Shown piece after piece: positions 50,282-59,350 of a DNA stretch of 64,000 bases. This DNA is from Boseongicola aestuarii (GTDB taxonomy: Bacteria > Pseudomonadota > Alphaproteobacteria > Rhodobacterales > Rhodobacteraceae). Made by a program: the position numbers and the translations under genes. The stretch spans positions 62,001-126,000 of the forward strand of contig NZ_FXXQ01000006.1 in assembly GCF_900184815.1 (NCBI RefSeq). The letters run 5' to 3'. Every line of letters begins with the position of its first letter. Within the stretch, counting starts at the first letter, position 1. The notes under the pieces are model-generated. The model had not been told where the DNA came from and searched no databases. It was given only the letters and a program-made list of their open reading frames with translations.

Positions 50282-51069
50282 TGAATGTGCTCGACGCAAA
50301 CGGCATTGCCATCCATTGGCGCGAGGACGGGGACGCAAGCGGCCTGCCAGTGGTGTTTTCCAATTCATTGGGCACGGATCTCCGGCTCTGGGATGCGGTG
50401 ATCTCGCAGTTGCCCAAGGGCTTTCGTTACATTCGCTTCGACAATCGTGGTCACGGGCTGACCAGCGTGACGCCGGCACCTTACACACTCGACATGCTGA
50501 TTTCGGATGCAGAAGCTGTTATGGACGCAGTTGTGGGTGGTCCGGCGATCTTTGTGGGCCTCTCGATCGGCGGGATAATTGGACAGGGTCTTGCGCTGAA
50601 GCGACCTGATCTTGTGAAAGCGCTTTTTCTATCTAACACCACGGCACGGTTTGGCACGGTGGAGCTTTGGCAAGACCGGATCGACCAGGTTGAAGCACAG
50701 GGTTTGGCCGCGATGTCGGATTCAATCCTTGATCGCTGGTTCAGTTCCGAGGGACGCCATAAGCGTGAGACCGTCTTGTGGCGTGCAATGGTTGAGCGGA
50801 CCCCGGTCGATGGCTATGCGGGTTGTTCCGCTGCCTTGCGGGACGCCGATCTTCGCGACCGCGTCGGCTCTTTGAATTTGCCGGTTTTCTTTGTCACGGG
50901 CGAAGAGGATGGTGCCACGCCGCCGGATGTCGTCAAGGCCACGGCGACGCTTATCCCCGGCGCGCGCATGGAAATCATCGCCGGTACTGGGCATTTGCCT
51001 TGTGTCGAGAAATCAGAGGCTTACGCGGCGATCCTCGCGTCGTTTATGAAGGAGAACAGCAGTGACTGA
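50281..51069 (+). CDS. pcaD: 3-oxoadipate enol-lactonase
   Basis: A 262-residue alpha/beta hydrolase that opens beta-ketoadipate enol-lactone. Nucleophile Ser is in FVGLSIGGIIG (near residue 95), Asp near FFVTGEEDGATPP and His in AGTGHLPCVE. ATG 50281 shares a base with the pobA stop (TTGATG). It overlaps the next gene by 8 bases. The order pcaD-C-H-G is the usual alphaproteobacterial one. Its substrate is made by PcaC, encoded next. Confidence 0.92.
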   Translation: MNVLDANGIAIHWREDGDASGLPVVFSNSLGTDLRLWDAVISQLPKGFRYIRFDNRGHGLTSVTPAPYTLDMLISDAEAVMDAVVGGPAIFVGLSIGGIIGQGLALKRPDLVKALFLSNTTARFGTVELWQDRIDQVEAQGLAAMSDSILDRWFSSEGRHKRETVLWRAMVERTPVDGYAGCSAALRDADLRDRVGSLNLPVFFVTGEEDGATPPDVVKATATLIPGARMEIIAGTGHLPCVEKSEAYAAILASFMKENSSD

Positions 51070-51442
51070 TCGCTTCGAGGTTGGAATGAAGGTGCGGCGC
51101 GAGGTGCTGGGCGATGCGCACGTTGATCGGGCTGAGGCGGCGAAAAGCGATTTTGACCATCCGTTTCAAACGTTGATAACTGAAGGTGCTTGGGGAACAC
51201 TCTGGGCCGACGAGACGATTTCGCGGCGGGACCGATCGCTTTTGACGTTGGCGCTCTTGGCGGCGACCGGCAATTTCGAAGAGATCCCCATGCATATCCG
51301 CGCCAGCAGCAACACTGGAGCGACACCTGATGAAATTATGCAGGCGTTTATGCATGTTGCTGTTTATGCCGGGGTGCCAAAGGCAAATCACGCAATCAAG
51401 CTGGCAAAAGAGACATTCAAGGAACTGGGGGTGGAGACATGA
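51062..51442 (+). CDS. pcaC: 4-carboxymuconolactone decarboxylase
   Basis: A 126-residue AhpD-like enzyme that decarboxylates gamma-carboxymuconolactone to the enol-lactone used by PcaD. It has RREVLGDAHVDRAEA at the N-terminus, RDRSLLTLALLAATG and IMQAFMHVAVYAGVPKAN, all typical of the family. GTG 51062 has AAGGAG 8 bases upstream, located inside pcaD. The stop overlaps pcaH by 4 bases. The enzyme that makes its substrate (PcaB) is not encoded in the window. Confidence 0.94.
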   Translation: MTDRFEVGMKVRREVLGDAHVDRAEAAKSDFDHPFQTLITEGAWGTLWADETISRRDRSLLTLALLAATGNFEEIPMHIRASSNTGATPDEIMQAFMHVAVYAGVPKANHAIKLAKETFKELGVET

Positions 51443-52176
51443 GCGAGAACTCAACCAATGGTGGATACATAGCAAGAGACTGGACGCGTCAGCCTGCCGC
51501 TTATACGCCCGGATACAAGACCACGGTAAAACGCAGCCCACAGGCGGCGCTCCTGTCTTTTCCGACAACGCTGAGCGAAGAGACGTCGCCGGTATTCGGC
51601 CATGGGATCATTGGGGAGCTTGATAATGATCTCATTCACAATTTTGCCAAGCCCGGCGAAAGTGCGATTGGTCCGAGGATAATTGTGTATGGCCGGGTTC
51701 TCGATGAGACCGGACGGCCTGTCCCCGGAGCATTGTTAGAATTCTGGCAGGCGAATGCGGGCGGACGGTACCGTCACGCAAAGGAAGGTTATATCGCACC
51801 GCTCGATCCGAATTTTGGTGGCTGCGGACGGATGATAACAGACGAAAACGGCTCCTATGAGTTCCGTACTATTCAGCCCGGACCTTATCCATGGCCAAAC
51901 GGCATGAACGACTGGCGGCCGGCGCATATCCATTTCTCGATCTTTGGGCACGGCTTTGCGCAACGCCTGATTACGCAGATGTATTTCGAGGGGGATCCGT
52001 TGATCCCGCTCTGTCCCATCGCGCGTGTTTTGAATGATCAGCGCGCAATCGATGATCTTACGGCGCCGCTCGACATGAACCGAACGGTGCCGATGGATGC
52101 GCGAGCATACAAGTTCGACATTGTACTGCGCGGGCGCCGCCAAACGTATTTCGAGAACCGCAAGGAGGGGCTTTGA
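51439..52176 (+). CDS. pcaH: protocatechuate 3,4-dioxygenase beta subunit
   Basis: A 245-residue subunit holding the non-haem Fe(III) of the intradiol dioxygenase that opens protocatechuate to beta-carboxymuconate. Iron ligands are visible as Tyr in GGRYRHAKEGY, Tyr in IQPGPYPWPNG and two His in RPAHIHFSIFG. ATG 51439 overlaps the pcaC stop. Length and motifs agree with known PcaH proteins. Confidence 0.95.
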   Translation: MSENSTNGGYIARDWTRQPAAYTPGYKTTVKRSPQAALLSFPTTLSEETSPVFGHGIIGELDNDLIHNFAKPGESAIGPRIIVYGRVLDETGRPVPGALLEFWQANAGGRYRHAKEGYIAPLDPNFGGCGRMITDENGSYEFRTIQPGPYPWPNGMNDWRPAHIHFSIFGHGFAQRLITQMYFEGDPLIPLCPIARVLNDQRAIDDLTAPLDMNRTVPMDARAYKFDIVLRGRRQTYFENRKEGL

Positions 52177-52178
52177 TC

Positions 52179-52793
52179 ATGGCGCAACGGCTAGACTACC
52201 TGAAGGAAAGCGCCAGTCAGACGGCAGGCCCTTATGTGCACATCGGTTGCATGCCCAATTTCTCGGGTATCTCGATCTATGGTGGCGATCTCGGAACCAC
52301 GATGAAGACCGGACCGGTCACCGGTCAAGAGATTAAAATCACTGGTGTGGTCCATGACGGTGTGGGTGCACCGGTTCGGGACGCCATGATCGAGCTTTGG
52401 CAGGCAGATGCTGCTGGACTTTATCCCTCGGCGAACGAGGCGCGAGGCAATCCCGACCCGAACTTCACAGGTTTTGGGCGATCGCCGGGCGATCCTGTCA
52501 CGGGTGAGTTCGTTTTCGAGACGGTGAAGCCGGGGCGCGTACCCTTCCGTGACGGTCGCCTTCAAGCCCCACATGCAACGCTTTGGATCGTAGCCCGCGG
52601 GATCAACATCGGGTTGCATACACGGCTTTATTTCGAGGACGAGACAGAAGCGAACTCGGAAGATCCGATCCTGACGCGGATCGAGCATCAAAGCCGTGTG
52701 CCGACGCTCTTGGCCAAAAAGACTGGCGAGGCCCAGTATCGCTTTGATATTCATCTTCAGGGGCCAAAAGAGACGATATTCTTCGATATGTAG
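52179..52793 (+). CDS. pcaG: protocatechuate 3,4-dioxygenase alpha subunit
   Basis: A 204-residue subunit that pairs with PcaH. It starts QRLDYLKESASQTAGPYVHIG and contains the AMIELWQADAAGLY and HATLWIVARGINIGLHTRLYF segments of PcaG. It lacks the iron ligands, as expected of the alpha subunit. ATG 52179 has AAGGAGG upstream, and an in-frame TTG at 52173 is not needed. Last gene of the operon. In many relatives pcaB comes next, but here a convergent SDR gene follows 9 bases later. Confidence 0.94.
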   Translation: MAQRLDYLKESASQTAGPYVHIGCMPNFSGISIYGGDLGTTMKTGPVTGQEIKITGVVHDGVGAPVRDAMIELWQADAAGLYPSANEARGNPDPNFTGFGRSPGDPVTGEFVFETVKPGRVPFRDGRLQAPHATLWIVARGINIGLHTRLYFEDETEANSEDPILTRIEHQSRVPTLLAKKTGEAQYRFDIHLQGPKETIFFDM

Positions 52794-52802
52794 CGGGAGG
52801 GG

Positions 52803-53576
52803 TCAGTCCGGACGGATCGTGTTTTCAGTGTCGAGAATAGCCGTCAATCCGCCGTCGGCTTCGATATTACAGCCGCGCACCCATTCAGATGAGGGGCTTG
52901 CGAGAAAGGCTATGACGCCGGCGATTTCGTCTGGGGTGCCGGACCGTTTCGTCAACTCGATACCGCGCGTTGAGCGCTCGCCGAGGGCGCGCGTGAAATC
53001 GCCCAGAATGGGGGTTTCCACTGCGGCCGGGCTGACTGAATTCATGCGTAGGCCACGTTCTACGAGTCCAGCCGTCATCTTCTTGGTCCAGACCACAACC
53101 GCTTCTTTCGACAAATCATAGGACCGTACGGTGTCGATTTTTTCGGCAGAAACGAAGTCATCAAGGCACGCGTCATTGGCCTGGCCTATCAGGCGTTTGA
53201 CTTGCGCAATATTCTCACGCCATTTCGCGCCTGCCTTTGAAGCTACATTCACAATGGCGCCGCCCTTTTTCATATGTGGCAGCAGATGCTCGGTGACTCT
53301 TCTGAGCGCCAGAAAGTTGACACGGAGCACCTTTGCCTCAGTTGTCGGTCGGGGCGGCAGACCTGCGGCGTTTACGAGTACATCCACCGGGAGGTCAAAT
53401 TCGGGCAGGCGATAGGGGCGCGCATCAAGGTCAATCGGGTGCCACAGATCTGCCAGCGGTCCCGGATCGTTGAGGTCGAGCGCCGTGATCCAATAACCCT
53501 TGCGTCGAAGCGCTTTTGCGGTTGCCGCACCGATGCCGGAGGCTGCTCCGGTGATCACGGCATGACGTTGGCTCAT
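52803..53576 (-). CDS. short-chain dehydrogenase/reductase
   Basis: A 257-residue NAD(P)-dependent SDR. It has the cofactor motif TGAASGIGAA (residues 9-18), VNAAG, the catalytic Ser region NVASKAG and YDLSKEAV with the Tyr-Lys pair. ATG 53576 overlaps the end of the monooxygenase gene by 4 bases, so it is the last gene of the leftward monooxygenase operon. Convergent with pcaG. It may oxidise a hydroxyl group of the aromatic substrate (for example a 2-hydroxy acid to a 2-oxo acid) or act on a dihydrodiol. The substrate is not determined. Confidence 0.86.
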   Translation of the reverse strand: MSQRHAVITGAASGIGAATAKALRRKGYWITALDLNDPGPLADLWHPIDLDARPYRLPEFDLPVDVLVNAAGLPPRPTTEAKVLRVNFLALRRVTEHLLPHMKKGGAIVNVASKAGAKWRENIAQVKRLIGQANDACLDDFVSAEKIDTVRSYDLSKEAVVVWTKKMTAGLVERGLRMNSVSPAAVETPILGDFTRALGERSTRGIELTKRSGTPDEIAGVIAFLASPSSEWVRGCNIEADGGLTAILDTENTIRPD

Positions 53577-55144
53577 GAAATTCCCACCGCGCGCCTGAGG
53601 ATCTCGGATGCGCTACCGCCATCTCCGTCGGTCCAGGCAACAAAGCGATCGGGCCTCACAAGGATCGCGGCACTTTGGTAAGCATCGATTTCGTTTTGCG
53701 AAAGCGGCTCCACGGCCAGTGGGACCCCAAGAGTTGAGGCAGCGATTTTGAAGGCCTCGCAATCGACAGTGTCTTCCGCCAGAAGAGTGAACCCGGAATG
53801 AATTCGATTGAGAATACTTGTGCCGCCGTCCTTTCCGGGCGGGGGCAGAAGATGTCCGGTGCGGGCCGCAAAAGCGTGCGTGCCCTTGGCGCTCGGCGTC
53901 GCGTCGCACGACCCGGCCACAATGGGCGAACCCTGATAATTTGGCTCGAATGCATTTACTTCGTCGGCATCGAGATTACGCGAAGTCCAGGCTTTTTCGA
54001 ACCGCTTGGCATCGCTCGCGGGATTGTAAGTCTCCAGGAATTCCTTGTCTTCGCGGATGAAACGCTCGATGAAGTCGCGCGCGGTTGATGCGAAGACTGG
54101 GCGACGTTCGGCGTCGTAACTATCAAGAAGCGCCTTTCCGCCCCAGCCCAGAAGAGCGGCAGAGAGCTTCCAGCCGAGGTTTCTTACGTCCTCAAAGCCC
54201 GTGTTAATGCCGTAGCCCCCATAGGGCGGATGGCTGTGTGCCGCATCGCCTGCGATAAAGACGCGGCCCTCACGATAGTTGTTTGCGATAGCGACGCGCA
54301 AGTCCCACAGCCCAATATGATCGAATTGCAACGCAAAGTCTTGCCCGACGGCCCGGATCAGCATAGCGCGAAAATCAAAGTTTTCGGTCGTTGTTGCCAG
54401 GGGAACGGGTGCGTGGAAGAACCAGGACAAACCGTGATCGACGCGCCCAAAGAATTGCCAATAGCCTTCGAAATCAGGATGAAGAACGTTATAGAAAGCT
54501 TTGCCGGGGTAGCGTTTCAGGAGTTCATGGAGCTCCTCGGACCGGAATACGAGAAGGGCCATGAGGCGGTTGTGCTCGGAGCGAGTTTCGTTGATCCCGG
54601 CAGCATCGCGGATGAACGAGCGGCTGCCGTCGCAGCCGACGAGGTAGGTGGCGCGGATCGTCCTGCGCCCATCGCTCTCTCTTTCCGCAATGTTTAATGT
54701 GACGCCTTCCGCGTTCTGCTCAAGTGATTGACCGCTCCATCCATAGAAAACTGTGATCTTGGGAACCTCTGCGGCGCGGGCTCGAAGCACACGTTCGGTC
54801 GTGTACTGGGGCAGGCGGGCATTGGCGGCGAAGTAGTAGTCCTTCACATGTGCCCGGTTCAGCCAGTCGTAATGATAGTCGGACAAGAGCGTTCCGTAGG
54901 TCGTCATCCCGCCAATGCCGCCACCTTTTGGGATCGGATGCGCAGAGCGAAGTTCGGCCTCGCAACCCCAGGCCTTGAAGTGTTCGGCAGTCCGCTGGGT
55001 CAGGTTCTGACCCTTGGGGATAGGCTGAGGCTCGGGGTATCTCTCGATCACACAAACCGAATGGCCGCGCTGACCAAGATCAATGGCAAGTCCCATGCCC
55101 ACCGGACCGCCGCCATTGATAATCACATCGAAAGTGCTGCTCAT
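53573..55144 (-). CDS. FAD-dependent aromatic monooxygenase (MhpA/PheA-like)
   Basis: A 523-residue class A flavin hydroxylase. It shows the FAD motif NGGGPVGMGLAIDLGQRG (residues 10-27), the DG motif YLVGCDGSRSFIRDAAG and the second FAD motif VFIAGDAAHSHPPYGGYGIN. A C-terminal thioredoxin-like domain is probably present (residues 400-523). These enzymes hydroxylate phenolic acids such as 3-(3-hydroxyphenyl)propionate. Its stop overlaps the SDR start, and it lies directly after the aldehyde dehydrogenase gene. It is not PobA-like, so it acts on a different phenol from that enzyme. Confidence 0.86.
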   Translation of the reverse strand: MSSTFDVIINGGGPVGMGLAIDLGQRGHSVCVIERYPEPQPIPKGQNLTQRTAEHFKAWGCEAELRSAHPIPKGGGIGGMTTYGTLLSDYHYDWLNRAHVKDYYFAANARLPQYTTERVLRARAAEVPKITVFYGWSGQSLEQNAEGVTLNIAERESDGRRTIRATYLVGCDGSRSFIRDAAGINETRSEHNRLMALLVFRSEELHELLKRYPGKAFYNVLHPDFEGYWQFFGRVDHGLSWFFHAPVPLATTTENFDFRAMLIRAVGQDFALQFDHIGLWDLRVAIANNYREGRVFIAGDAAHSHPPYGGYGINTGFEDVRNLGWKLSAALLGWGGKALLDSYDAERRPVFASTARDFIERFIREDKEFLETYNPASDAKRFEKAWTSRNLDADEVNAFEPNYQGSPIVAGSCDATPSAKGTHAFAARTGHLLPPPGKDGGTSILNRIHSGFTLLAEDTVDCEAFKIAASTLGVPLAVEPLSQNEIDAYQSAAILVRPDRFVAWTDGDGGSASEILRRAVGIS

Positions 55145-56592
55145 TAGGCAGTTTGCGGAACGACGCCCGCCTCCAAATAGATGTGCTTGGTCTCGAGGAA
55201 GTCATGGAGACCCTCGGGTCCGTGAAGTCGACCAAGACCTGATTTTCCGTATCCGCCGGTTTCGCCTTCTGCAAAGAGACGGAGGTGCGAATTGATCCAA
55301 ACTGTACCAGCGCGGATAGCGCGAGATGCCCGCATCGCCCTTGCTCCATCGCGCGTAAACACCGATGCGGCAAGACCATAAGGCGTGGCATTGGCTTTAT
55401 GGACCGCTTCGGCTTCGCAGGCAAAATGCTCGACCGAAACGAGCGGACCGAAGAGTTCTTCCTGAACGAGTGCGGACCTTAGATTATCGATCCGGAAGAG
55501 CGACGGCGTCAAGAAAGCGCCCCGTCCCAGGCGTTCTCCCCGCAAGAGCAATTCGCCTTCATCGCCCGCCTGTTCAACCAGCCTCTCGATCCGACCGCGA
55601 TTGGCTTCGTCGATCAGGCTGCCCATGTCGCTTTTGGGGTCGCTTCCGGGACCAGTGCGTACTTTGCGGAACGCGGCGACCATGCGTGCCTCGAAGTCTT
55701 CAGCGATGCTTTCGTGGACGAGAAAACGGGCAGCGGCGACGCAAATCTGTCCGGCCATGGCGAGAGACCCATGAGTGAGTTCCTTGACCGCAAGGTCGAG
55801 GTCGGCATCGTCAAAGATGATGGCAGGGGCCTTGCCGCCCAACTCGAGGCTGACGCGTTTCAGCGTTGGCGCGGCGGCAGCCATTATAGCGGCGCCTGTC
55901 CGACTTGAGCCGGTGAAGCTGATGACATCAATATTGGGAGAGGTCGTCATTGCCTGACCGACCTCGATGCCATGCTCATTGACCGAGTTTACAACACCGG
56001 CGGGCAAAGAAGGTGCAGAGGTAATCGCCTGCATGATCCGCGCATGAACGAGCGGCGTCTGCTGGGCGGGCTTGATCACCGTTGTGCAGCCGGCGGCGAG
56101 CGCTGGCGCAAGCGAGCGCATCAACAGCGTCACGGGCGCGTTCCAAGGTACGATAACACCCGCAACACCCGCAGGCTCACGGTTAAAGAAGGACATGTTG
56201 CCCGGCGCTGTTTCCTGCATGGAGCCGCGAATATTGCGCGTCAGTCCTGCGTAGTATCGGGTCTCCGAGATGGCGCCCATCGTTTCGCCAAGGGCCTCGG
56301 ACCGGACCTTGCCGTTTTCTGCGACGACAAGGTCTGCGATCTCATCCCGAGCGTCTTCAAGTCTGTCTGCGATTTCAAATAGCGTTTGCGCGCGCAGGCG
56401 GGGGGATTGCGCCCAGGGCGTCGCAAAAAACGCTTCCTTTGCGGCGGCTGCTGCGGCATCGGCCAGGGCAGCGCTGCCCGGATAGTATTGGCCCAGGGCC
56501 TCAAAGGTGGCCGGGTTTATGCTGTCTTCGGTCGGGCCACCATCGGCCACCCATTCGCCGGAAATGAAATGTCGTGCCGGGTGTTCGGTCAT
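55144..56592 (-). CDS. aldehyde dehydrogenase family protein
   Basis: A 482-residue NAD(P)-dependent aldehyde dehydrogenase. It has NPATFEALGQYYPG at the N-terminus, VIVPWNAPVTLLMRSLAPAL and the cofactor/Glu region SLELGGKAP. The catalytic Cys is in AMAGQICVAAARF, and EELFGPLVSVEHF follows. ATG 56592 has AAAGG 8 bases upstream. The frame extends to 56655 without homology. It shares a base with the monooxygenase start (overlap at 55144). A benzaldehyde or phenolic aldehyde is a reasonable substrate because a benzoylformate-decarboxylase-like gene lies in the same locus. Confidence 0.9.
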   Translation of the reverse strand: MTEHPARHFISGEWVADGGPTEDSINPATFEALGQYYPGSAALADAAAAAAKEAFFATPWAQSPRLRAQTLFEIADRLEDARDEIADLVVAENGKVRSEALGETMGAISETRYYAGLTRNIRGSMQETAPGNMSFFNREPAGVAGVIVPWNAPVTLLMRSLAPALAAGCTTVIKPAQQTPLVHARIMQAITSAPSLPAGVVNSVNEHGIEVGQAMTTSPNIDVISFTGSSRTGAAIMAAAAPTLKRVSLELGGKAPAIIFDDADLDLAVKELTHGSLAMAGQICVAAARFLVHESIAEDFEARMVAAFRKVRTGPGSDPKSDMGSLIDEANRGRIERLVEQAGDEGELLLRGERLGRGAFLTPSLFRIDNLRSALVQEELFGPLVSVEHFACEAEAVHKANATPYGLAASVFTRDGARAMRASRAIRAGTVWINSHLRLFAEGETGGYGKSGLGRLHGPEGLHDFLETKHIYLEAGVVPQTA

Positions 56593-56620
56593 GTCGGGCC
56601 TTTCGTTGTTTCTGTGAGAG

Positions 56621-57400
56621 TCATGCCACTGCACCGTTTTGTCGGTCCTGTACACCGAGGCGCGCGCTCAGTCGTTGTGATACATCTCTGATGAGGTTTT
56701 GGATTTCAATTAAAGTGCTGCTGGAGACATCGGTCACGTTGCTTGTCAGGCAGATTGCCCCTTGTGGGGACTTTTCCACTCCAAAGATGGGGGCAGCCAC
56801 GGCGACAACGTCTGGTGTCACCTCACCCCAAGCGGTTGATGAGCCATCGGTCCGGACGGATCGAAGGGCCGCGAGCACCTCTTCAACGGTTGTTCCGACC
56901 CCTGCCACAGCGAACTCGTCAAGATAGTCCTCGACCAGCTTGCGTCGATCACGCGCTGGCAGGTGAGCCGCGATGGCCCGACTGATGGCACCCCGTCCGA
57001 TTGGCATAGGGCGACCACGGGGATAGCTTGATTTTGGGGTGTCGACAGAGACGACTGAATCGACGCAAAGTAATTTGCTTCCATACCATCGCACGAGGAA
57101 TGCGGTTCCGGGAAACTGCGCGGCGATGTATTCAAGTTCGGGTTTTGCCTGTTCGATCATCGGGTCAGCACGCGTCATCAGAAAATCGAGCTCGGTCACA
57201 CGCGGGCCAAGCATGTAGCCGGCCTGAGGGTGTGATATCAGGAATCCAGCGTCCTTGAGTGTTTTTAGATAGCGGTAAAGGGTTGGTCGCGAATAACCGA
57301 GATACGCCATCATTTCTTCCGGTGTCCATTGCGTCTGGTTTTCCGAAAACAAATCGAGGATTGCGAGAATGCGTTCGCCTGAACCGGACCTGCTGCTCAT
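56621..57400 (-). CDS. IclR-family transcriptional regulator
   Basis: A 259-residue regulator with an N-terminal winged helix (SGERILAILDLFSENQ, then MAYLGYSRPTLYRYLKTLKDAGFL) and a C-terminal effector-binding domain (YPRGRPMPIGRGAISRAIAA, ICLTSNVTDVSS). IclR proteins often control pob, pca and other aromatic genes with an aromatic acid as ligand. ATG 57400 overlaps the TRAP-permease stop by 4 bases, so regulator and transporter share a transcript. A likely target is the inverted repeat at 60324-60360. Confidence 0.9.
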   Translation of the reverse strand: MSSRSGSGERILAILDLFSENQTQWTPEEMMAYLGYSRPTLYRYLKTLKDAGFLISHPQAGYMLGPRVTELDFLMTRADPMIEQAKPELEYIAAQFPGTAFLVRWYGSKLLCVDSVVSVDTPKSSYPRGRPMPIGRGAISRAIAAHLPARDRRKLVEDYLDEFAVAGVGTTVEEVLAALRSVRTDGSSTAWGEVTPDVVAVAAPIFGVEKSPQGAICLTSNVTDVSSSTLIEIQNLIRDVSQRLSARLGVQDRQNGAVA

Positions 57401-59346
57401 TTTGCAGCTCCTGTCTCCGCGAGACGGCGAACGCTAATCACTTCGGAAACCATCAGAACAGCGCCCATCAAAACTCCGACCAAATCCGTAATAATCGCCC
57501 CTTCGAAGGCCGAGGCCGGAACGAGAGCCATGAGACCGGCAATCGCGAAGAGCACGCGCTTAACTGGGCTGAGCAGTTGCGAGAAGTAGCCCGCCAGTGC
57601 CGATGAGACGAGCCAAACGCCGATGCCTGCGGTTATCACTGCAAATGCTATTTCGGCCGGCTGCCCGATCATGATCAGCGTTGGCGAGAAAGCAAAGAGT
57701 ACCGGGATCACGTAGGCCGACCAGCCAAACCGCATAGCGGCCCATCCTGTCGCCATTGTTGGCGCGTCGGCAATTGAAGCAGCAGCAAAGGCGGCCAGCG
57801 CGATGGGGGGTGTGATCATCGACATCATGCCGAAGTAAAGGACGTACAGATGTGCTGCGAGGGGTTCAATCCCCACTTCGACAAGGGCAGGGGCGACAAG
57901 GGCGGCGAGCAGGACATAGACCCCGAGTGTCGGCAGGCCCATCCCGAGGACAATGCAAACAAGCGCGGACAGCGCCAGAAGCAGAATCGCGCTTCCGCCT
58001 CCTATCTCGACCAGCAGATAAGTCAGGTTGAAGCTGAGGCCTGTGATGTTGAGTACACCAATCACGATACCGGAAGCAGCTGAAATCAAAAGGATTTCGA
58101 GAACAGCGTGACCCGTTTTTGACACCGAAAGGAAAAGGCTGCCAAGGCTTGGACGCTTTCCATTGTAACCGATCAGGAGCGCCGTGGCACATAGCGCGAG
58201 CACCGACCAAATTGCCGCGCGTTCCGGCTGGAAGCGCTGCCAGAACAGGAGATAAATCAGCACGGCAAAGGCAAGTGCGAAGTGAATGCCGACGGCGACA
58301 TCGCGGCCCTTTGGAATCTCGGATTTAGGTACTGGTCGGATCCCGAGTTTCGCCGCTTCAAGATCTGCCTGAATGAAGAGAGCAACATAATAAAGAAGCG
58401 CCGGGACCAGCGCTGCAAGCACAATCTGACTGTAGGGTATTGCAAGAAACTCGGCCATCAGGAAAGCTGAAGCGCCCATAACGGGAGGCATTAACTGCCC
58501 GCCGGTGGAAGACACAGCTTCGATCGCGCCAGCCTTGTGCGCGGGATAGCCGTCACGCTTGATCATTGGGATGGTGACCACACCGGTGCCGACCACATTT
58601 GCGACCGCGCTGCCGGAGATCGATCCAAAGAGGCCCGATGCGAGAACGGCAATTTTCATCGAGCCACCCCGATAGCGTCCCATCCCGATCATTGCGGCAT
58701 CCGTGAAGAACTGTGATCCGCCTGTTATTCCAAGAAGCACACCGAACAATATGAATGCGATGACGACCGTCGAGGCGACCGACATAGGCAGGCCAAGAAT
58801 GCCATTTGAATCCACGGCCATATAACCGACGAGCAATTGCCAGCTTTGCGGACGGCCTTGAAGGCGCCCCGGAAAGACATCCCCGAAGAGTGCGTAAAGG
58901 AGAAATGCGACGATGATGATGACCAAGGCCCATCCTGTTGCCCTGCGAAGTGCCTCAAGCAAAAGGACGAGTATGATGAGTCCGGGAATCCAGATCTCGG
59001 GAGGCCTCGAGAAGATCATCAGGACAAGGTCCGGATAGCCATAGCCCACGAAGCCAAGGGCTGCCATTGCAATTGCCGCAAGCGCAATGTCGTGCCATGG
59101 AACTGTGTCGCGCAATCGCCCACGTCGAGCAGGAAGTGTCAGAAAAGCAAGCGGAAGCGTGAAAAACAGAACCGCCGCGAAAAATTGTTGGGGATAGAGA
59201 TCAAGTCCGATCTGGCGTTGAAAAGAAAGTGCCCAGCCAACAGCAATAAGTACGATGCTCGCCGCGAGAGCATCGCCCACCGGTCGGACAGCCGCCACGG
59301 CAATGCCACGGCGGCTGACCATTCCTGCGCCAGACGCGTCAGTCAT
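57397..59346 (-). CDS. fused TRAP transporter permease (TAXI type)
   Basis: A 649-residue membrane protein combining the small (4-helix) and large (12-helix) TRAP permease parts in one chain, as is usual for TAXI systems. Conserved parts are GLFGSISGSAVANVVGTGVVTIP, SSTGGQLMPPVMGASAF and CIVLGMGLPTLGVYVLLAALVAPAL. ATG 59346 is 4 bases after the binding-protein stop. It would import the TAXI-protein ligand using the sodium gradient. In this locus an aromatic 2-oxo or hydroxy acid is the natural guess. Confidence 0.92.
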   Translation of the reverse strand: MTDASGAGMVSRRGIAVAAVRPVGDALAASIVLIAVGWALSFQRQIGLDLYPQQFFAAVLFFTLPLAFLTLPARRGRLRDTVPWHDIALAAIAMAALGFVGYGYPDLVLMIFSRPPEIWIPGLIILVLLLEALRRATGWALVIIIVAFLLYALFGDVFPGRLQGRPQSWQLLVGYMAVDSNGILGLPMSVASTVVIAFILFGVLLGITGGSQFFTDAAMIGMGRYRGGSMKIAVLASGLFGSISGSAVANVVGTGVVTIPMIKRDGYPAHKAGAIEAVSSTGGQLMPPVMGASAFLMAEFLAIPYSQIVLAALVPALLYYVALFIQADLEAAKLGIRPVPKSEIPKGRDVAVGIHFALAFAVLIYLLFWQRFQPERAAIWSVLALCATALLIGYNGKRPSLGSLFLSVSKTGHAVLEILLISAASGIVIGVLNITGLSFNLTYLLVEIGGGSAILLLALSALVCIVLGMGLPTLGVYVLLAALVAPALVEVGIEPLAAHLYVLYFGMMSMITPPIALAAFAAASIADAPTMATGWAAMRFGWSAYVIPVLFAFSPTLIMIGQPAEIAFAVITAGIGVWLVSSALAGYFSQLLSPVKRVLFAIAGLMALVPASAFEGAIITDLVGVLMGAVLMVSEVISVRRLAETGAAK

Positions 59347-59350
59347 GCGA

